DNA from: Glaciimonas soli
GTDB lineage: Bacteria; Pseudomonadota; Gammaproteobacteria; Burkholderiales; Burkholderiaceae_D
Reading direction: 5' to 3'
DNA length: 64,000 bases
NCBI RefSeq assembly: GCF_009497155.1
Contig: NZ_WINI01000004.1
Coordinates: forward strand, 1 to 64,000
The notes beneath the pieces are model-generated. The model had not been told where the DNA came from. It saw only the letters and a program-made list of their open reading frames with translations, and made no database searches. Shown in pieces: positions 9,300 through 19,810 of this stretch; position 1 is the first letter of the stretch; each line of letters begins with the position of its first letter. Both the position numbers and the translations under genes were made by a program.

Positions 9300-10658
9300 A
9301 TGAACGTTGTTATCCTCGCCGCCGGTATGGGCAAACGCATGCAATCGGCACTGCCTAAAGTGTTACATCCTCTGGCAGGAAAATCGTTACTCGGCCATGT
9401 GATTGATACAGCACGCACGCTGTCACCGAGCAAGCTATGTGTGATTTATGGCCATGGCGGCGATGCGGTGTTAAAACAATTTGATGCCGCCGATCTGGTG
9501 TTTGCCAAACAAGAACCACAACTAGGTACCGGACACGCTGTGATGCAAGCGGTGCCACAATTGGATGAGAGCGTGCCGACTCTGGTGCTATATGGTGATG
9601 TGCCGCTGACTTCCAGCGCCACACTACAGCGTTTAGTCGATGCCGCAGGCGCAGACAAATTAGCGATTTTGACGGTGCAGCTGGATGACCCGACCGGTTA
9701 CGGCCGGATCGTTCGTGAAGATGGGAAAATCGCCCGCATCGTTGAACAAAAAGATGCCAACGCAGCCGAACGTGCTATCACCGAATGCAATACCGGCATC
9801 ATGGTAGCGCCAACCAAACAGCTCAAACAATGGCTGGCCAATCTGTCCAATAACAACGCACAAGGCGAATATTATTTGACCGATATCGTCGCCAGCGCGG
9901 TCGCTGCAGGCACACCGGTGGTATCAGCGCAACCGGATGCCGCATGGGAAACGCTCGGCGTTAACAGCAAAGTACAGCTGGCGGAACTAGAACGTATCCA
10001 TCAACGCAGCGTTGCCTATGCTCTGTTAGAACAAGGCGTGACCTTGCTGGATCCTGCCCGAATCGACGTTCGCGGCACCTTGCATTGCGGTCGCGATGTC
10101 ACGATTGATATCGGCTGTGTATTCGAAGGCTGCGTCACGCTGGAAGACGGGGTCAGCATCGGCGCCAACTGCGTCATCAAAAATGCACATATCGCGCGCG
10201 CATCCAACATCAAACCGTTTTGCCATGTTGAAGATGCGAGCGTCGGTGCAAGTTCACAAATCGGACCTTACGCACGTTTGCGCCCCGGTACAGAACTTGG
10301 CGAAGATGTTCACATCGGCAATTTTGTTGAGGTCAAAAACAGCCAGATCGCCGCGCACAGCAAAGCCAATCATTTAACGTACATCGGCGATGCCACCATA
10401 GGATCACGCGTCAACATCGGCGCTGGCACCATCACCTGCAACTATGATGGCGTCAACAAATTCCGTACCGTGATTGAAGATGATGCTTTCATTGGTAGCG
10501 ACAGTCAGCTAATTGCGCCAATAACGGTCGGCAAAGGCGCAACGCTAGGTGCGGGAACAACGCTGAGAAAAGATGCGCCAGCCGGGAAGTTGACCCTGTC
10601 ACACAGTAAACAGGTGACGCTTGAAGGTTGGGAGCGACCTGTGAAAATAAAGAAATAG
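9300..10658 (+). CDS. glmU: Bifunctional N-acetylglucosamine-1-P uridyltransferase / glucosamine-1-P acetyltransferase
   Basis: This 452-aa enzyme makes UDP-GlcNAc for peptidoglycan and LPS. The N-terminal pyrophosphorylase domain has LAAGMGKRM (residues 6-14) and LYGDVPL. The C-terminal left-handed beta-helix of hexapeptide repeats contains NFVEVKNS and [11 protein letters not shown]. Length and ends match the family. Its pathway partner glmS lies 1.36 kb downstream, separated by a toxin-antitoxin pair and an Lrp-type regulator on the opposite strand. Confidence 0.96.
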   Translation: MNVVILAAGMGKRMQSALPKVLHPLAGKSLLGHVIDTARTLSPSKLCVIYGHGGDAVLKQFDAADLVFAKQEPQLGTGHAVMQAVPQLDESVPTLVLYGDVPLTSSATLQRLVDAAGADKLAILTVQLDDPTGYGRIVREDGKIARIVEQKDANAAERAITECNTGIMVAPTKQLKQWLANLSNNNAQGEYYLTDIVASAVAAGTPVVSAQPDAAWETLGVNSKVQLAELERIHQRSVAYALLEQGVTLLDPARIDVRGTLHCGRDVTIDIGCVFEGCVTLEDGVSIGANCVIKNAHIARASNIKPFCHVEDASVGASSQIGPYARLRPGTELGEDVHIGNFVEVKNSQIAAHSKANHLTYIGDATIGSRVNIGAGTITCNYDGVNKFRTVIEDDAFIGSDSQLIAPITVGKGATLGAGTTLRKDAPAGKLTLSHSKQVTLEGWERPVKIKK

Positions 10659-10728
10659 ATCTGAAAAATTAACGCCATGCTTGTGTTTAAGTCCGGCGCA
10701 AAATAAAAGAAACAAAATGGCCGGAGTG

Positions 10729-11025
10729 CTAGCTTCGGCCTTCCGCCAACGTGTAAGCTTGATTTTTATCGCGTTTCCCTACCGCCAGCACCAATACAGT
10801 GACCGTCATGTCGTTGACTTCATATACCAAGCGATAACCAGCATCCCGCAATTTGATTTTATAAGCATCTTTCATATCTCTGCCATGTAAACGCGCAGAA
10901 GGAACACGCGGCGTTTCAAGGCGTTTCTCGAGCTGCTTTTTGAATTGCACTTTGATCGAAGGATCAAGTTTTTTCCATTCGTTTAACGTATCCTAATGAA
11001 ATGCTAGCGTATATATTCCTGACAT
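10729..11025 (-). pseudogene. RelE/StbE-family toxin gene interrupted by an amber codon
   Basis: Read from the ATG at 11025, the frame gives MSGIYTLAFH, then TAG (10993-10995), then DTLNEWKKLDPSIK and the complete RelE body including LRDAGYRLVYEV and VLVLAVGKRD. Without the stop it would be 98 aa, a normal RelE ribosome-dependent mRNase length. The gene starts 10 bp after the antitoxin stop. One base change (AAG to TAG at codon 11) would explain the defect. A shorter product from the GTG at 10950 would lack the first strand and helix, so an inactive toxin is likely. Confidence 0.75.
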
Positions 11026-11035
11026 AACTCACGCT

Positions 11036-11290
11036 TCACAGCTCATCTAGCGTTACTTTCACCACTTTTCCACCACGGCGATTGCGAACTACGTCCGCTA
11101 AAGCAATATCCTCCAATTTTTCCAACATTGCCTCAAATGCCTCTGCTGGCACCAGATAGGCTGTTGCCCGATTGTGATTAAGTATCGCAACAGGGGAGTT
11201 TCCCCCCTCTTCGATAACCTGCCCGGGATTGCGTCGTAATTCGGTAATACTCACTGTTGCTCTGGCATGGATGGCATTTGTCATACTCAT
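11036..11290 (-). CDS. Phd/YefM-type antitoxin
   Basis: This 84-aa antitoxin is of the Phd/YefM (StbD/RelB-like) type. The N-terminal DNA-binding part contains VSITELRRNPGQVIE, followed by NHNRATAYLVPAEAFE. The C-terminal tail KVVKVTLDEL would wrap the toxin. The start at 11290 follows AAAGGA. A longer reading from 11314 lacks such a site. The partner RelE-like gene immediately downstream carries a nonsense codon, so the antitoxin may be a leftover. Confidence 0.85.
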   Translation of the reverse strand: MSMTNAIHARATVSITELRRNPGQVIEEGGNSPVAILNHNRATAYLVPAEAFEAMLEKLEDIALADVVRNRRGGKVVKVTLDEL

Positions 11291-11376
11291 GATAATGTCC
11301 TTTAATAAACTCATTTATATTGCGCATAACTATACGCATTTTTATGTGCTTTATTATTCCCGCAACATCCTCAATG

Positions 11377-11841
11377 TCAAACCGCAATCCGCGTCTCAAA
11401 CTTACTGCGCAAAATCGAAAAGTACGCCTTCACATTACGCACATTTTTTTGCGCAGCAAATACTTGATGCGCCAGGGCGTGATACGCCGCCATATCGGCC
11501 ACCTGCACCACCAACACAAAATCAGGTCCCGGTGAAACCCGATAACATTGCAATACTGCGGCAACGTTAGCGACTACTGCTTCAAAAGCAAGCTGATGCT
11601 CATCACCCTGATGATCCAGCGTCACTTCCACAATCGCGGTCAAACCGCTGCCAACCTTTTCTGGCGCTACCAAAGCCACCTGACGTGTGATTACGCCGAG
11701 CTCGGTTAAACGCTTTACACGACGCAAACAAGTTGCTGGCGATGCATGTATCCGCTCAGCTAATTGCTGATTGGTTTGCGATGCATCGGTTTGCAGTGCA
11801 TTTAGAATCCGCTTATCCAGCTCATCCAAAGTAATATCCAT
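11377..11841 (-). CDS. Lrp/AsnC-family transcriptional regulator
   Basis: This 154-aa protein has an N-terminal AsnC-type helix-turn-helix (residues about 5-60, LDKRILNALQTDASQTNQQL) and a C-terminal RAM ligand-binding domain (VSPGPDFVLVVQVADM). Such regulators respond to amino acids. It is divergent from glmS with a 172-bp AT-rich spacer that probably holds both promoters. An AAGGG ribosome binding site precedes the ATG. The effector and targets are not apparent. Confidence 0.9.
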   Translation of the reverse strand: MDITLDELDKRILNALQTDASQTNQQLAERIHASPATCLRRVKRLTELGVITRQVALVAPEKVGSGLTAIVEVTLDHQGDEHQLAFEAVVANVAAVLQCYRVSPGPDFVLVVQVADMAAYHALAHQVFAAQKNVRNVKAYFSILRSKFETRIAV

Positions 11842-12013
11842 TTTAACCCTTGGTAAATTTGAAATATAAATTCAATATTTATTAATAATTGATATTTAAT
11901 TTCACAGTAAAGTCTTTGTGAAATAATACATCGATTATCTATAAATTTAGATCATTTATTTCATTCACACTAACCTAAGATACGCGTATTCCATCTTTCT
12001 ATTCGAGGTTGCT

Positions 12014-13831
12014 ATGTGCGGTATCGTCGGCGCGGTTGCGCAAAATAATGTCGTTCCAGTTTTGCTAGAGGGCTTAAAGCGGCTTGAGTATCGCGGTTAT
12101 GATTCGTGCGGCATAGCATTGCATGTCGACGGCAAATTGCAGCGCTCGCGTAGCACCTCGCGTGTGGCGGATCTCGAAAACCAGATCGCCATCTCCGGCC
12201 TGGCTGGCTTCACCGGCATCGCCCACACTCGTTGGGCCACGCACGGTGCGCCGGCAACCCACAACGCCCACCCGCATTTTTCACGTGATCGCATCGCACT
12301 GGTTCACAACGGCATCATCGAAAATCACGATGAACTGCGTGCTGAATTGCAAGCGGCCGGTTATGTGTTTGAAAGTCAGACCGACACCGAAGTGATCGCT
12401 CATCTGATCAATCACATGTACACCGGTGATTTGTTCGAAACCGTACAGCAAGCCGTCAAACGTTTAACCGGCGCTTATGCCATTGCCGTATTCAGCGTCG
12501 ACGAACCACATCGCGTCGTCGCTGCGCGCCAAGGTTCGCCGCTGATCGTCGGTGTCGGTAACGGTGCCAATTATGTCGCATCAGATGCAATGGCACTGGC
12601 TGGCACGACCGATCAAATTATCTATTTGGAAGAAGGCGATGTCGTTGATCTGCAATTGCAGCGCGTCTGGATCGTCGATGTCAACGGCAAAGCGGTAGAA
12701 CGCGAAGTCAAAACCGTGCACGCATATAGCAGCGCGGTTGAACTCGGCCCGTATCAGCACTACATGCAAAAAGAAATTTTCGAACAGCCGCGCGCCATCG
12801 CCAACACATTAGAAGGCGTCACTGGCGTGATGCCGGAATTGTTTGGCGATAAGGCGTTTGGCATTTTCAAGCAGGTAGACTCAGTCTTGATTCTGGCTTG
12901 CGGTACCAGTTATTACGCAGGCCTCACCGCCAAATACTGGATCGAATCGGTTGCTAAAATTCCTGTCAGCGTCGAAATCGCCAGCGAATACCGCTATCGC
13001 GATAGTGTGCCAAACCCGAATTCATTAGTCGTCACCATTTCGCAAAGCGGCGAAACGGCCGACACGCTTGCCGCACTAAAACACGCCCGTGCGCTAGGCA
13101 TGCACCACACGCTCACCATCTGCAACGTCGGCACCAGCGCGATGGTGCGCGAGTGTGCATTGGCGTATATCACACGTGCAGGCGTTGAAGTCGGCGTCGC
13201 GTCGACCAAAGCCTTCACTACGCAATTGGTCGCCCTGTTCTTGCTGACTCTCGCGTTGGCACAAAGCAAAGGCCGGCTCAGCGACGAACAAGAAGCCGCG
13301 CACTTGAAAGCATTGCGCCATTTGCCCGCCGCATTGCAAAGCGTACTGGCGCTAGAGCCGCACATCGTCGCCTGGGCCGAAGCCTTCGCCCGCAAAGAAA
13401 ACGCCCTGTTTCTCGGGCGCGGCATTCACTATCCGATTGCTCTGGAAGGTGCATTAAAACTCAAAGAAATCACCTACATCCACGCTGAAGCCTATGCTGC
13501 AGGTGAACTCAAACACGGCCCACTGGCACTAGTCACCGAAGAAATGCCAGTCGTCACCGTCGCACCAAACGATGCACTTATCGAAAAACTCAAATCGAAC
13601 ATGCAAGAAGTCCGCGCCCGCGGCGGCCAGCTATACGTCTTCGCCGATGCCGATTCCCGCATCAACTCCAGCGAAGGCGTACACGTGATTCGCCTGCCTG
13701 AAAATTATGGTTTGCTGTCGCCGATTTTGCATGTGGTGCCGCTGCAGTTGCTGGCGTATCACACGGCGTTGGTGCGTGGGACGGATGTGGATAAGCCGCG
13801 GAATTTGGCTAAGTCTGTGACTGTGGAGTAA
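12014..13831 (+). CDS. glmS: Glutamine-fructose-6-phosphate aminotransferase (isomerizing)
   Basis: This 605-aa enzyme makes glucosamine-6-phosphate from fructose-6-P and glutamine. Cys2 is the N-terminal nucleophile (MCGIVGAV). The class II glutaminase domain is followed by two SIS sugar-isomerase domains ([17 protein letters not shown]) and the C-terminal [12 protein letters not shown] signature. A GAGG ribosome binding site lies 5 bases before the ATG. The 3' end is the conserved TnsD recognition region, and a Tn7-like end starts 24 bp after the stop. Confidence 0.97.
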   Translation: MCGIVGAVAQNNVVPVLLEGLKRLEYRGYDSCGIALHVDGKLQRSRSTSRVADLENQIAISGLAGFTGIAHTRWATHGAPATHNAHPHFSRDRIALVHNGIIENHDELRAELQAAGYVFESQTDTEVIAHLINHMYTGDLFETVQQAVKRLTGAYAIAVFSVDEPHRVVAARQGSPLIVGVGNGANYVASDAMALAGTTDQIIYLEEGDVVDLQLQRVWIVDVNGKAVEREVKTVHAYSSAVELGPYQHYMQKEIFEQPRAIANTLEGVTGVMPELFGDKAFGIFKQVDSVLILACGTSYYAGLTAKYWIESVAKIPVSVEIASEYRYRDSVPNPNSLVVTISQSGETADTLAALKHARALGMHHTLTICNVGTSAMVRECALAYITRAGVEVGVASTKAFTTQLVALFLLTLALAQSKGRLSDEQEAAHLKALRHLPAALQSVLALEPHIVAWAEAFARKENALFLGRGIHYPIALEGALKLKEITYIHAEAYAAGELKHGPLALVTEEMPVVTVAPNDALIEKLKSNMQEVRARGGQLYVFADADSRINSSEGVHVIRLPENYGLLSPILHVVPLQLLAYHTALVRGTDVDKPRNLAKSVTVE

Positions 13832-13854
13832 GGTTGGGGCAAGGTCTGGAATGA

Positions 13855-13903
13855 TGAAAACAAACAATAAAGTCTGTCGGGTGGCAATATAGTCTGTCGG
13901 GGG
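13855..13903 (+). repeat. glmS-proximal Tn7-like end with two adjacent transposase-binding repeats
   Basis: The terminal sequence TGAAAACAA leads into ACAATAAAGTCTGTCGGG, and 21 bp later GGCAATATAGTCTGTCGG follows. It starts 24 bp after the glmS stop codon, the spacing used by Tn7 family members that target attTn7. Confidence 0.75.
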
Positions 13904-13954
13904 ATACTAAATTCCATAGATATCTTTAATTCTCTTTTTTTAAGAGTTATCAGT

Positions 13955-14060
13955 GGCTTTAATGGAATGAACGCTCCTTTAGTTAAGCGGGTAATTCTCA
14001 CCCTCACTATTTTGGCACTTTGATGCCGTTTTGAAAGGGGGCGTCCATTCCATTAAAGCC
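13955..14060. repeat. 106-bp MITE-like inverted-repeat element
   Basis: GGCTTTAATGGAATG (from 13955) is repeated as a perfect inverted copy ending at 14060. The similarity continues inward (ACGCTCCTTT versus the complement of AAAGGGGGCGT), giving arms of about 26 bp around a 54-bp centre with no ORF. It looks like a miniature inverted-repeat element or the fused ends of a lost insertion sequence. Clear target duplications are not visible. The remaining intergenic stretch, 14061-14434, shows nothing else I can name. Confidence 0.6.
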
Positions 14061-14434
14061 CAGATAAATCAAAATCAATCACGTTTCACACTGAACTTCA
14101 AGCAACTATTGGGATTCAATTTTATAGAAATTTAAATACTGAATCATCAATTGAGCTTGGCCCAGGAATTCATTCGATATATTTTAAGCAGTCAATCCCC
14201 AAAGATTATTTCCAACGAGGGAACGTCAATGCTCGCAGATAAATTTCATCGTAGAATTCTCCCATATTTGTTCAACACGTCCGTAGATGCATAGTCGCAT
14301 CAATATGACCACCATTTCGCGTCTTAAAGTAGGCACACATTCGCATTTCAAAATAGCCGCCACAAGCAAAGTTCGATTCGCGCGTCATCGAAAACTGCCA
14401 AATGTCGCATGCGATCATTTTGAACCGATTCGGA

Positions 14435-15400
14435 TTACTGGTAATCCAGCAGCACGGTCATCGCGCCGTTAACCGTCCCCGGCTTGATTGTTTCATCGGT
14501 CTTGATATAAGAGGCCTGCATCGGAATCATGTACGAACCGCCGGTTGCCTTGTTGTACGCGTTTACCATCTTCGACATCCCGAAGACCGCAGCGATGCCC
14601 TGGTCGTCGGTGATCCGAATATTCACGCCACTCGCGGTCGAATCTCCGGTAAGTGGCAACACGCCCGATGAGCTTGAGAGCATGCCTCCGATTGGTGAAA
14701 GCGTATAGCCAATCCGATTGTAGCCCGCCGGACAATTGTTGATCTGGATCCGAAAGTTCTGCGACCCGGCCGTTGAACCGATATCACCGAAATTACGCAC
14801 TGGCGCGGTGGGCAACGTCACGGTTTGGGCCGGCACTGAGCAAGTGCCAGAGATCGGTGTGATCTTACCGCTCAAATAGATGGCTTGGTAAGTTGTTCCT
14901 TGCTCTTGCGAGTAAAGGATGAAATAGGACGCTGAGCCCGATGCGTTGATGCCCGCGAGCGAACCACTGCGAATTGGCTGTCCGTTGCTCAACAATTGTA
15001 CCTCGAGCGGCTGACTGCTCTGTAGCGCGGGAGTGAACCTCATCGTCGGATATGCCTGTCCGTTGATTAGGAAACGAGTGGACACGCCGGGCACGTTTGT
15101 GGCGATCGTCGGTCCCGGAGCGTTAGCCTGGCCGCCATTCGGATAATTGAGAATTTGGGAATAATTACAAGTCGGCTTTCCGCAAGCTTCCAACGGTGAA
15201 ATGTAGTGCCGCGCCAGCACAACTCCGCTAGGCGTGTTCATCGGTAGCGATATCTCTCTCCCAAAAGCATAAATCGCGCTCATCGCTGATGGCGAGGTGC
15301 CTATGCCGACCAGAAAAACAAAAAAGAACACGACTGTATGCAATTGCCGCATGATCATCGTAAGTGCATCATTGTTATGTTTCATCTCGATCGTCACCAT
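14435..15400 (-). CDS. Minor fimbrial subunit / tip adhesin
   Basis: This 321-aa exported protein has an N-terminal hydrophobic signal (residues about 15-40) and a C-terminal pilin domain from about 200 onward. That domain has a disulfide-forming Cys pair (SGTCSVP, NNCPAGY) and the terminal beta strand ending VLLDYQ, as in FimH- or PapG-like tip proteins. It is the last gene of the fimA-chaperone-usher-adhesin unit, 104 bp after the usher. The start at 15400 follows AGAGGAAA. A longer frame to 15520 overlaps the usher and lacks a site. The N-terminal lectin-like half is not recognisable, so the receptor is unknown. Confidence 0.75.
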   Translation of the reverse strand: MVTIEMKHNNDALTMIMRQLHTVVFFFVFLVGIGTSPSAMSAIYAFGREISLPMNTPSGVVLARHYISPLEACGKPTCNYSQILNYPNGGQANAPGPTIATNVPGVSTRFLINGQAYPTMRFTPALQSSQPLEVQLLSNGQPIRSGSLAGINASGSASYFILYSQEQGTTYQAIYLSGKITPISGTCSVPAQTVTLPTAPVRNFGDIGSTAGSQNFRIQINNCPAGYNRIGYTLSPIGGMLSSSSGVLPLTGDSTASGVNIRITDDQGIAAVFGMSKMVNAYNKATGGSYMIPMQASYIKTDETIKPGTVNGAMTVLLDYQ

Positions 15401-15504
15401 TAAATTTCCTCTTTCCTGATCATTTTGTCTTTTCGTACCTGCATAGCCTAGCGGGCGGACAACGCGACGAACCCACCCTGTTCGCGGCTCAGCCCCTCCA
15501 GGGA

Positions 15505-18093
15505 CTACTGTGTGGCACACACCGCGTCGAGCCGCCGCACCGTATTCCTGTATGCCATTTCATTGACCATCGGCAGCGCATAGGAGATCGAACACAAGGC
15601 CCGCGCGTCGTCGCTCCAGCGCACGGTCAACGTCCCCTTGTCGTCTAGCCCTCGCGCGAAGACCCGGCTACCCTGTCCAACTACGCCGACCTCCTTGCCC
15701 GTTGCATCGACGACCGCCGCGCCGAACGGCAGTCCGCTGCCGTTTGGACGCCGCGCGTCAATCACCGCTGACTTACCCAATGACGTCGGGAATGTCAGCA
15801 TCAATACCGCACCGGCACGCGGCGCAACCTGCTGCGTCGTCGTCTTCACTTCAACGTCGGTGGATAAGCCTTCTGGATCAATCTCGACCGAGTTCATCGA
15901 ATACGGCGTCAGGTACGGCACGACGGCATAGCCATGTCCATCCACCCGCACTCCCTGCGCATTGAGCACGCGCGCACCGGCCGCATCCGGTGCGTTGACG
16001 ATCGCGAAAGTCTCTGACAGCGGCTGCGCGAGTGTCACGCCGCCGCGATGCGCAACTGCCGCGCCGCGAATGCCGAGCGAACCCTGCTGATAGCCGGTTC
16101 CCGCGCCCGCCGTCGCCGACACTTCACCGTAAGCACCGCGATACACGAGCGTGCCGCTGCCGTCGTTGCTGGCGCGGTCAACGCCGCCGGATGCCCGGTT
16201 CCCCGTTACGCTGTACGACAGCTGATCATCGCGGCCTGCCGAGCCAGACAAGGTCGTGGTTGCCTGCATCTGCCCGTTTGTGTTACGTGAGAAACTGGCT
16301 GTCGCCATCGTCGACGATGCGCGACCGAGCGGAATCGTCGCGCTCACGTAGTACGTCGTCTCGCTCCGCCCCATCCGACTCCTCTCGCGCAACGCCGATA
16401 CGCTGTAGCTGACCCTGCGAAAGTTATTCGAATAGGAAACCGAATAGTTGAGATCCGAGCTGTTGCGATTCCAGTAATTCACCGTCGACACGCTACCCGC
16501 AAGTCGCCCGCCGCGCTGACCGAGAGCCTGATTAAGCGACAGCGACATGCGGCTACGCTGCCGCACGACCGAATCGACCGATCCGTATTTTTCGACCTGC
16601 TCGCGCACGCGCATCGCGTCGTTCAGCCCGAAATAGCCACTCGTCGAATAGCGATACGCGGCGACCGTCACGTCGGTCTGCGTCTGCCTGATCGACTTCG
16701 AATAACTAATCCGCGCACTAGTACCGGTGAAGCGCTTGACGCCCGGTACCGAGGTGCCGGCCTGCGCGACATCTATCCCGATCGCTCCGACCGGCGTGTT
16801 GAACGCGCCGCCGAGCATTCCCGACAGATAGCCCTGTGCGATGGTCATGCCGCCGTATCCAGTGACCAGGTTCGTAATGCCTTGCTGCCACGTGCCCTGC
16901 ATAAATAACGGATTATTGTTACTCTGCATATCGCGGACCGTACCAGCGACAAAGTTGTAGCGATGCATGCCGGGCCGCAGAGACAACGGTATCGCGGCAT
17001 ACGGTACACTGAACTGACGTACCGAACCATTAGCTTCAGTCACCGTCACATTCAAATCACCGCCGTATCCGGTCGTATACAAATCATCGATCTCGAAGGC
17101 GCCAGGCGCAACCGTGGTCTCGTAGATTGTCAGGCCGTTCTGGCGAATCGCCACCTTGGCATTGCTATTCGCGACTCCGCGCACGACCGGCGCATAGCCG
17201 CGCATCGATTCCGGCAACATCCGGTCGTCAGAGCCGAGCTGCACGCCGCGAAACTGCGTCGAATCGAACAACTCACCCGTCGTATACGATTCGCCGATTG
17301 TCAATTGCGCTTTCAGTGCCGCGAAGTCTCGGCGCATGTAGGTCGCGATGTCCTGATACTGGCCACCGCGAGTAGTTCCCCAGCTGTACGTGCCTTCGTG
17401 CCGAAAGCGCCATTCATTCAAGTTCACCCCTGCGGTCAACCCGACATAACCCTGCGTGGTCGTCGCCCTTCCCGCGCTGCGCTGCGCGTAGACATTGGCG
17501 TTGTAGTTCAACATCCCCATCGTCACGCCCTCATCCCAACGATCGGGGCCGACATAGCCACGCGGGCTGCGGCGCAAGGCGGATTGAGGAATGCCCAGAC
17601 GAAGGCGCTGATCGTCGAACACGAACGCGACCGCAGCGTTCGGAATCGCTTCCGCCAATTCCATGCACGCGCGATCCTCGCTCAACCGCGCGCGTGTTTG
17701 TTCGGACAGACGCTCGACATCCACGCCTATGTTTTGTAGCAAGCTTGCATCGAAGCAGGGTTGAGCATCCGGCGAATGCGCCGACACCCGGAACGCGATC
17801 CGCTCGCTCTTGACGAGATTGTCGTTCACGTAAACATCGACGCGATATATGCTGGGTAACACGGCATTGCCCTTCTCAAACCGAGACAGATCCACCTCAC
17901 GGCGACCATTGTCGGTCAAAAAACCACTGTCGAATTGGACTCTTGCCACCTGCGTTGCAACTTCGCTTGACGTCAACGTTCCGCCGTTCGCTGACTCGTG
18001 CCAGCAGATGATCGCCGTTAGTACCATCGAATAGAGCAAGTTCAGGCGCGGCGCATAACGCAAGTCGGCGTCGCTTTCGTAAAACCAATTCAT
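15505..18093 (-). CDS. Outer-membrane fimbrial usher (FimD/PapC family)
   Basis: This 862-aa usher assembles and secretes pilin subunits through the outer membrane. It has an N-terminal periplasmic domain with QFDSGFL and DLSRFEKGN, then the beta-barrel with plug. Hallmarks include VTEANGSVRQF and the C-terminal PFGAAV, VGQGSRVF and CSISYALP (final Cys region). An atypically short or hidden signal peptide precedes the mature start. The ATG at 18093 follows GGAG at 5-base spacing. It is 141 bp after the chaperone gene on the same strand. Confidence 0.92.
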   Translation of the reverse strand: MNWFYESDADLRYAPRLNLLYSMVLTAIICWHESANGGTLTSSEVATQVARVQFDSGFLTDNGRREVDLSRFEKGNAVLPSIYRVDVYVNDNLVKSERIAFRVSAHSPDAQPCFDASLLQNIGVDVERLSEQTRARLSEDRACMELAEAIPNAAVAFVFDDQRLRLGIPQSALRRSPRGYVGPDRWDEGVTMGMLNYNANVYAQRSAGRATTTQGYVGLTAGVNLNEWRFRHEGTYSWGTTRGGQYQDIATYMRRDFAALKAQLTIGESYTTGELFDSTQFRGVQLGSDDRMLPESMRGYAPVVRGVANSNAKVAIRQNGLTIYETTVAPGAFEIDDLYTTGYGGDLNVTVTEANGSVRQFSVPYAAIPLSLRPGMHRYNFVAGTVRDMQSNNNPLFMQGTWQQGITNLVTGYGGMTIAQGYLSGMLGGAFNTPVGAIGIDVAQAGTSVPGVKRFTGTSARISYSKSIRQTQTDVTVAAYRYSTSGYFGLNDAMRVREQVEKYGSVDSVVRQRSRMSLSLNQALGQRGGRLAGSVSTVNYWNRNSSDLNYSVSYSNNFRRVSYSVSALRERSRMGRSETTYYVSATIPLGRASSTMATASFSRNTNGQMQATTTLSGSAGRDDQLSYSVTGNRASGGVDRASNDGSGTLVYRGAYGEVSATAGAGTGYQQGSLGIRGAAVAHRGGVTLAQPLSETFAIVNAPDAAGARVLNAQGVRVDGHGYAVVPYLTPYSMNSVEIDPEGLSTDVEVKTTTQQVAPRAGAVLMLTFPTSLGKSAVIDARRPNGSGLPFGAAVVDATGKEVGVVGQGSRVFARGLDDKGTLTVRWSDDARALCSISYALPMVNEMAYRNTVRRLDAVCATQ

Positions 18094-18234
18094 ATTCACT
18101 CCGATTTTTATTTCATATTGCGAATCTGCCCGCCTGTAGATCGCAAATTATTCCGCACCGCGCAGAAGTCAGATGGCAGCCACTTCACCGGCTATTTTTG
18201 TTCTGAACGGAAAAATTCTTATCTCTAATGGACA

Positions 18235-18990
18235 TCAATCGCTCGGCTTGTCGCTGATCGAGATTGTTTTCTGCGGCCGAATCACACCCCAATCATCAAT
18301 CACGCTGTAATCGACCGTCGCGCGGACGGGGGCGGTTTTCACCCCGTGAGCCGACAACGTCACGGACTCTCTGGGGCGTACGAAGCCTGGCTGTAACGCA
18401 TACTTGTGACCATCAGCGACGAGTTCAATGCTGCCGAAATTCACGACATATGCACTCGGATTCGTCACTTTGACGGCTAAATCTTTGTCGTCAGGCTGAC
18501 GGACGATTTCCCAGCGCAGTTGTGTCGCTGGGGTAGCCTTATCCGGCAGGCCAGCAGGGCGAAACATCAGCTTGATACGCGTACGGAATGCGAGCTGAAT
18601 GCGGTTCGCGCCATCGCTGCTGCTTGCCTTCGGCGGCACTTCCAGTACGTTCAGCCAGAACAGCGACTCGCGATCTTCCGGCAGCGGTTCGCCGGTATAG
18701 AGCAGCCGCAGCGACTGCCCGTTGCCCTGATCCAGCCGGAATATCGACGGCGTCAGCGCGAACGGCACGACGATCTGCTCCGGCGGCTGCTTTTCGTTGC
18801 CGGTATCGATCCAGGTTTGCACCAGTGCCGGCGTATCACCATCGTTCAACAGGCGTACCGTGACTTCACGGTTCTCACCCGGAAAAATCACGCGCGTTCC
18901 GGTGATGACGACGCTTGCATGCGCACATTGAGCCCACATCGCCGCACACAGGGCGAGCGCAGCCATGGATTTAGGTATCCGCCAGTTCAT
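18235..18990 (-). CDS. Periplasmic pilus assembly chaperone (PapD/FimC family)
   Basis: This 251-aa protein has a cleavable signal (residues 1-25, ending AHAS) and two Ig-like domains. The G1/F1 region shows LFWLNVLEVPPKA, the chaperone signature, and the conserved subunit-binding Arg and Lys are present (RVIFPGENREVTV; IQLAFRTRIKLMFRP). It stabilises pilin subunits by donor-strand complementation and hands them to the usher encoded next. Confidence 0.93.
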   Translation of the reverse strand: MNWRIPKSMAALALCAAMWAQCAHASVVITGTRVIFPGENREVTVRLLNDGDTPALVQTWIDTGNEKQPPEQIVVPFALTPSIFRLDQGNGQSLRLLYTGEPLPEDRESLFWLNVLEVPPKASSSDGANRIQLAFRTRIKLMFRPAGLPDKATPATQLRWEIVRQPDDKDLAVKVTNPSAYVVNFGSIELVADGHKYALQPGFVRPRESVTLSAHGVKTAPVRATVDYSVIDDWGVIRPQKTISISDKPSD

Positions 18991-19115
18991 AGGTTAACTC
19001 GTTCGTTTAATCGAATTCAAGCAGCCGGACGAACTATCGGCGCTTGAATACAGTTAGATATGGGGATGGAGCGTGAAGCCGTCCGACATCGCGTCGAGCG
19101 GCCTCCGCGGGAGAC

Positions 19116-19691
19116 TTACTGATAGTCCAGCGAATACTGAATACGCGAGTTCGCGGAGCCAGCCGTTGCCTTGCCGGTCGCGAAGTACTCGGCGTAGTAA
19201 TTGAGCGTTGCGGTGCCATCGGTCAGCGCGACGGCCTGGGAGTTCTGCTGCAAACCTGCGGCACCCACCTTGATCGGTTGTTGTACGTCGTTGAGCAGAT
19301 TGATCTGCACGTTGCCTGCAACCGTATCGGCGTCGCCGGAGGAAACGGGCATCAGGCGACCGCTTGACATATCGACGGTATCGCCTGCTTCAAACACCGT
19401 CGACACCTTGGTCGAATCGCCTGTGCAGCCACTTAGTTGAATCGAAAACGGCGTACGACCAGCCGCTACACCGGTATCCGCAAGTGCGCTTACAGATACG
19501 CTGGGCAGCTTGACGCTCATGTTCTTACCGCCGACTGCACCGCCACCGGCACTGATCGTGCAGGTCGTCGCCAACACCTTCCCGCTAAACGCGATCTCGC
19601 CGTCGGCCGCCATGGCCGGTAATGCCGCCGCCATGGCAGCTACTGTAGTCACACACAGGATCGTGCGTTCAATGTTCATTTTCTTACGCAT
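19116..19691 (-). CDS. Major type 1-like fimbrial subunit
   Basis: This 191-aa pilin has a signal peptide ending PAMAAD (about residue 29). The mature protein begins with a donor strand (GEIAFSGKV), followed by the Cys pair TTCTISAG and LSGCTGDS. It has the typical C-terminal NYYAEYFATG and terminal Tyr (SLDYQ). It is the first gene of the fimbrial cluster. The ATG at 19691 follows GAGG at 9 bases. Its upstream region contains a palindrome pair that may bind the neighbouring response regulator. Confidence 0.92.
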   Translation of the reverse strand: MRKKMNIERTILCVTTVAAMAAALPAMAADGEIAFSGKVLATTCTISAGGGAVGGKNMSVKLPSVSVSALADTGVAAGRTPFSIQLSGCTGDSTKVSTVFEAGDTVDMSSGRLMPVSSGDADTVAGNVQINLLNDVQQPIKVGAAGLQQNSQAVALTDGTATLNYYAEYFATGKATAGSANSRIQYSLDYQ

Positions 19692-19810
19692 ATGTCTTTA
19701 CCTCAAAAAAATCAGATTATCGAAGAAAATAAAGCGTCACCTTTGCATCACAAGTGTTTTCGCTTAACTTCGATTGAGATTATCCCAAGTGATGATTCAC
19801 ATGAATATGA

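Noticed and set aside
13850-13854. AATGA as a target duplication shared with the flank of the element at 24154
   Set aside because: The right flank reads AATAC, only three of five bases match, so no duplication can be claimed.
16963-17739. 258-codon plus-strand ORF inside the usher gene
   Set aside because: It lies antisense to a clear FimD-type usher, Arg/His-rich, with no family.
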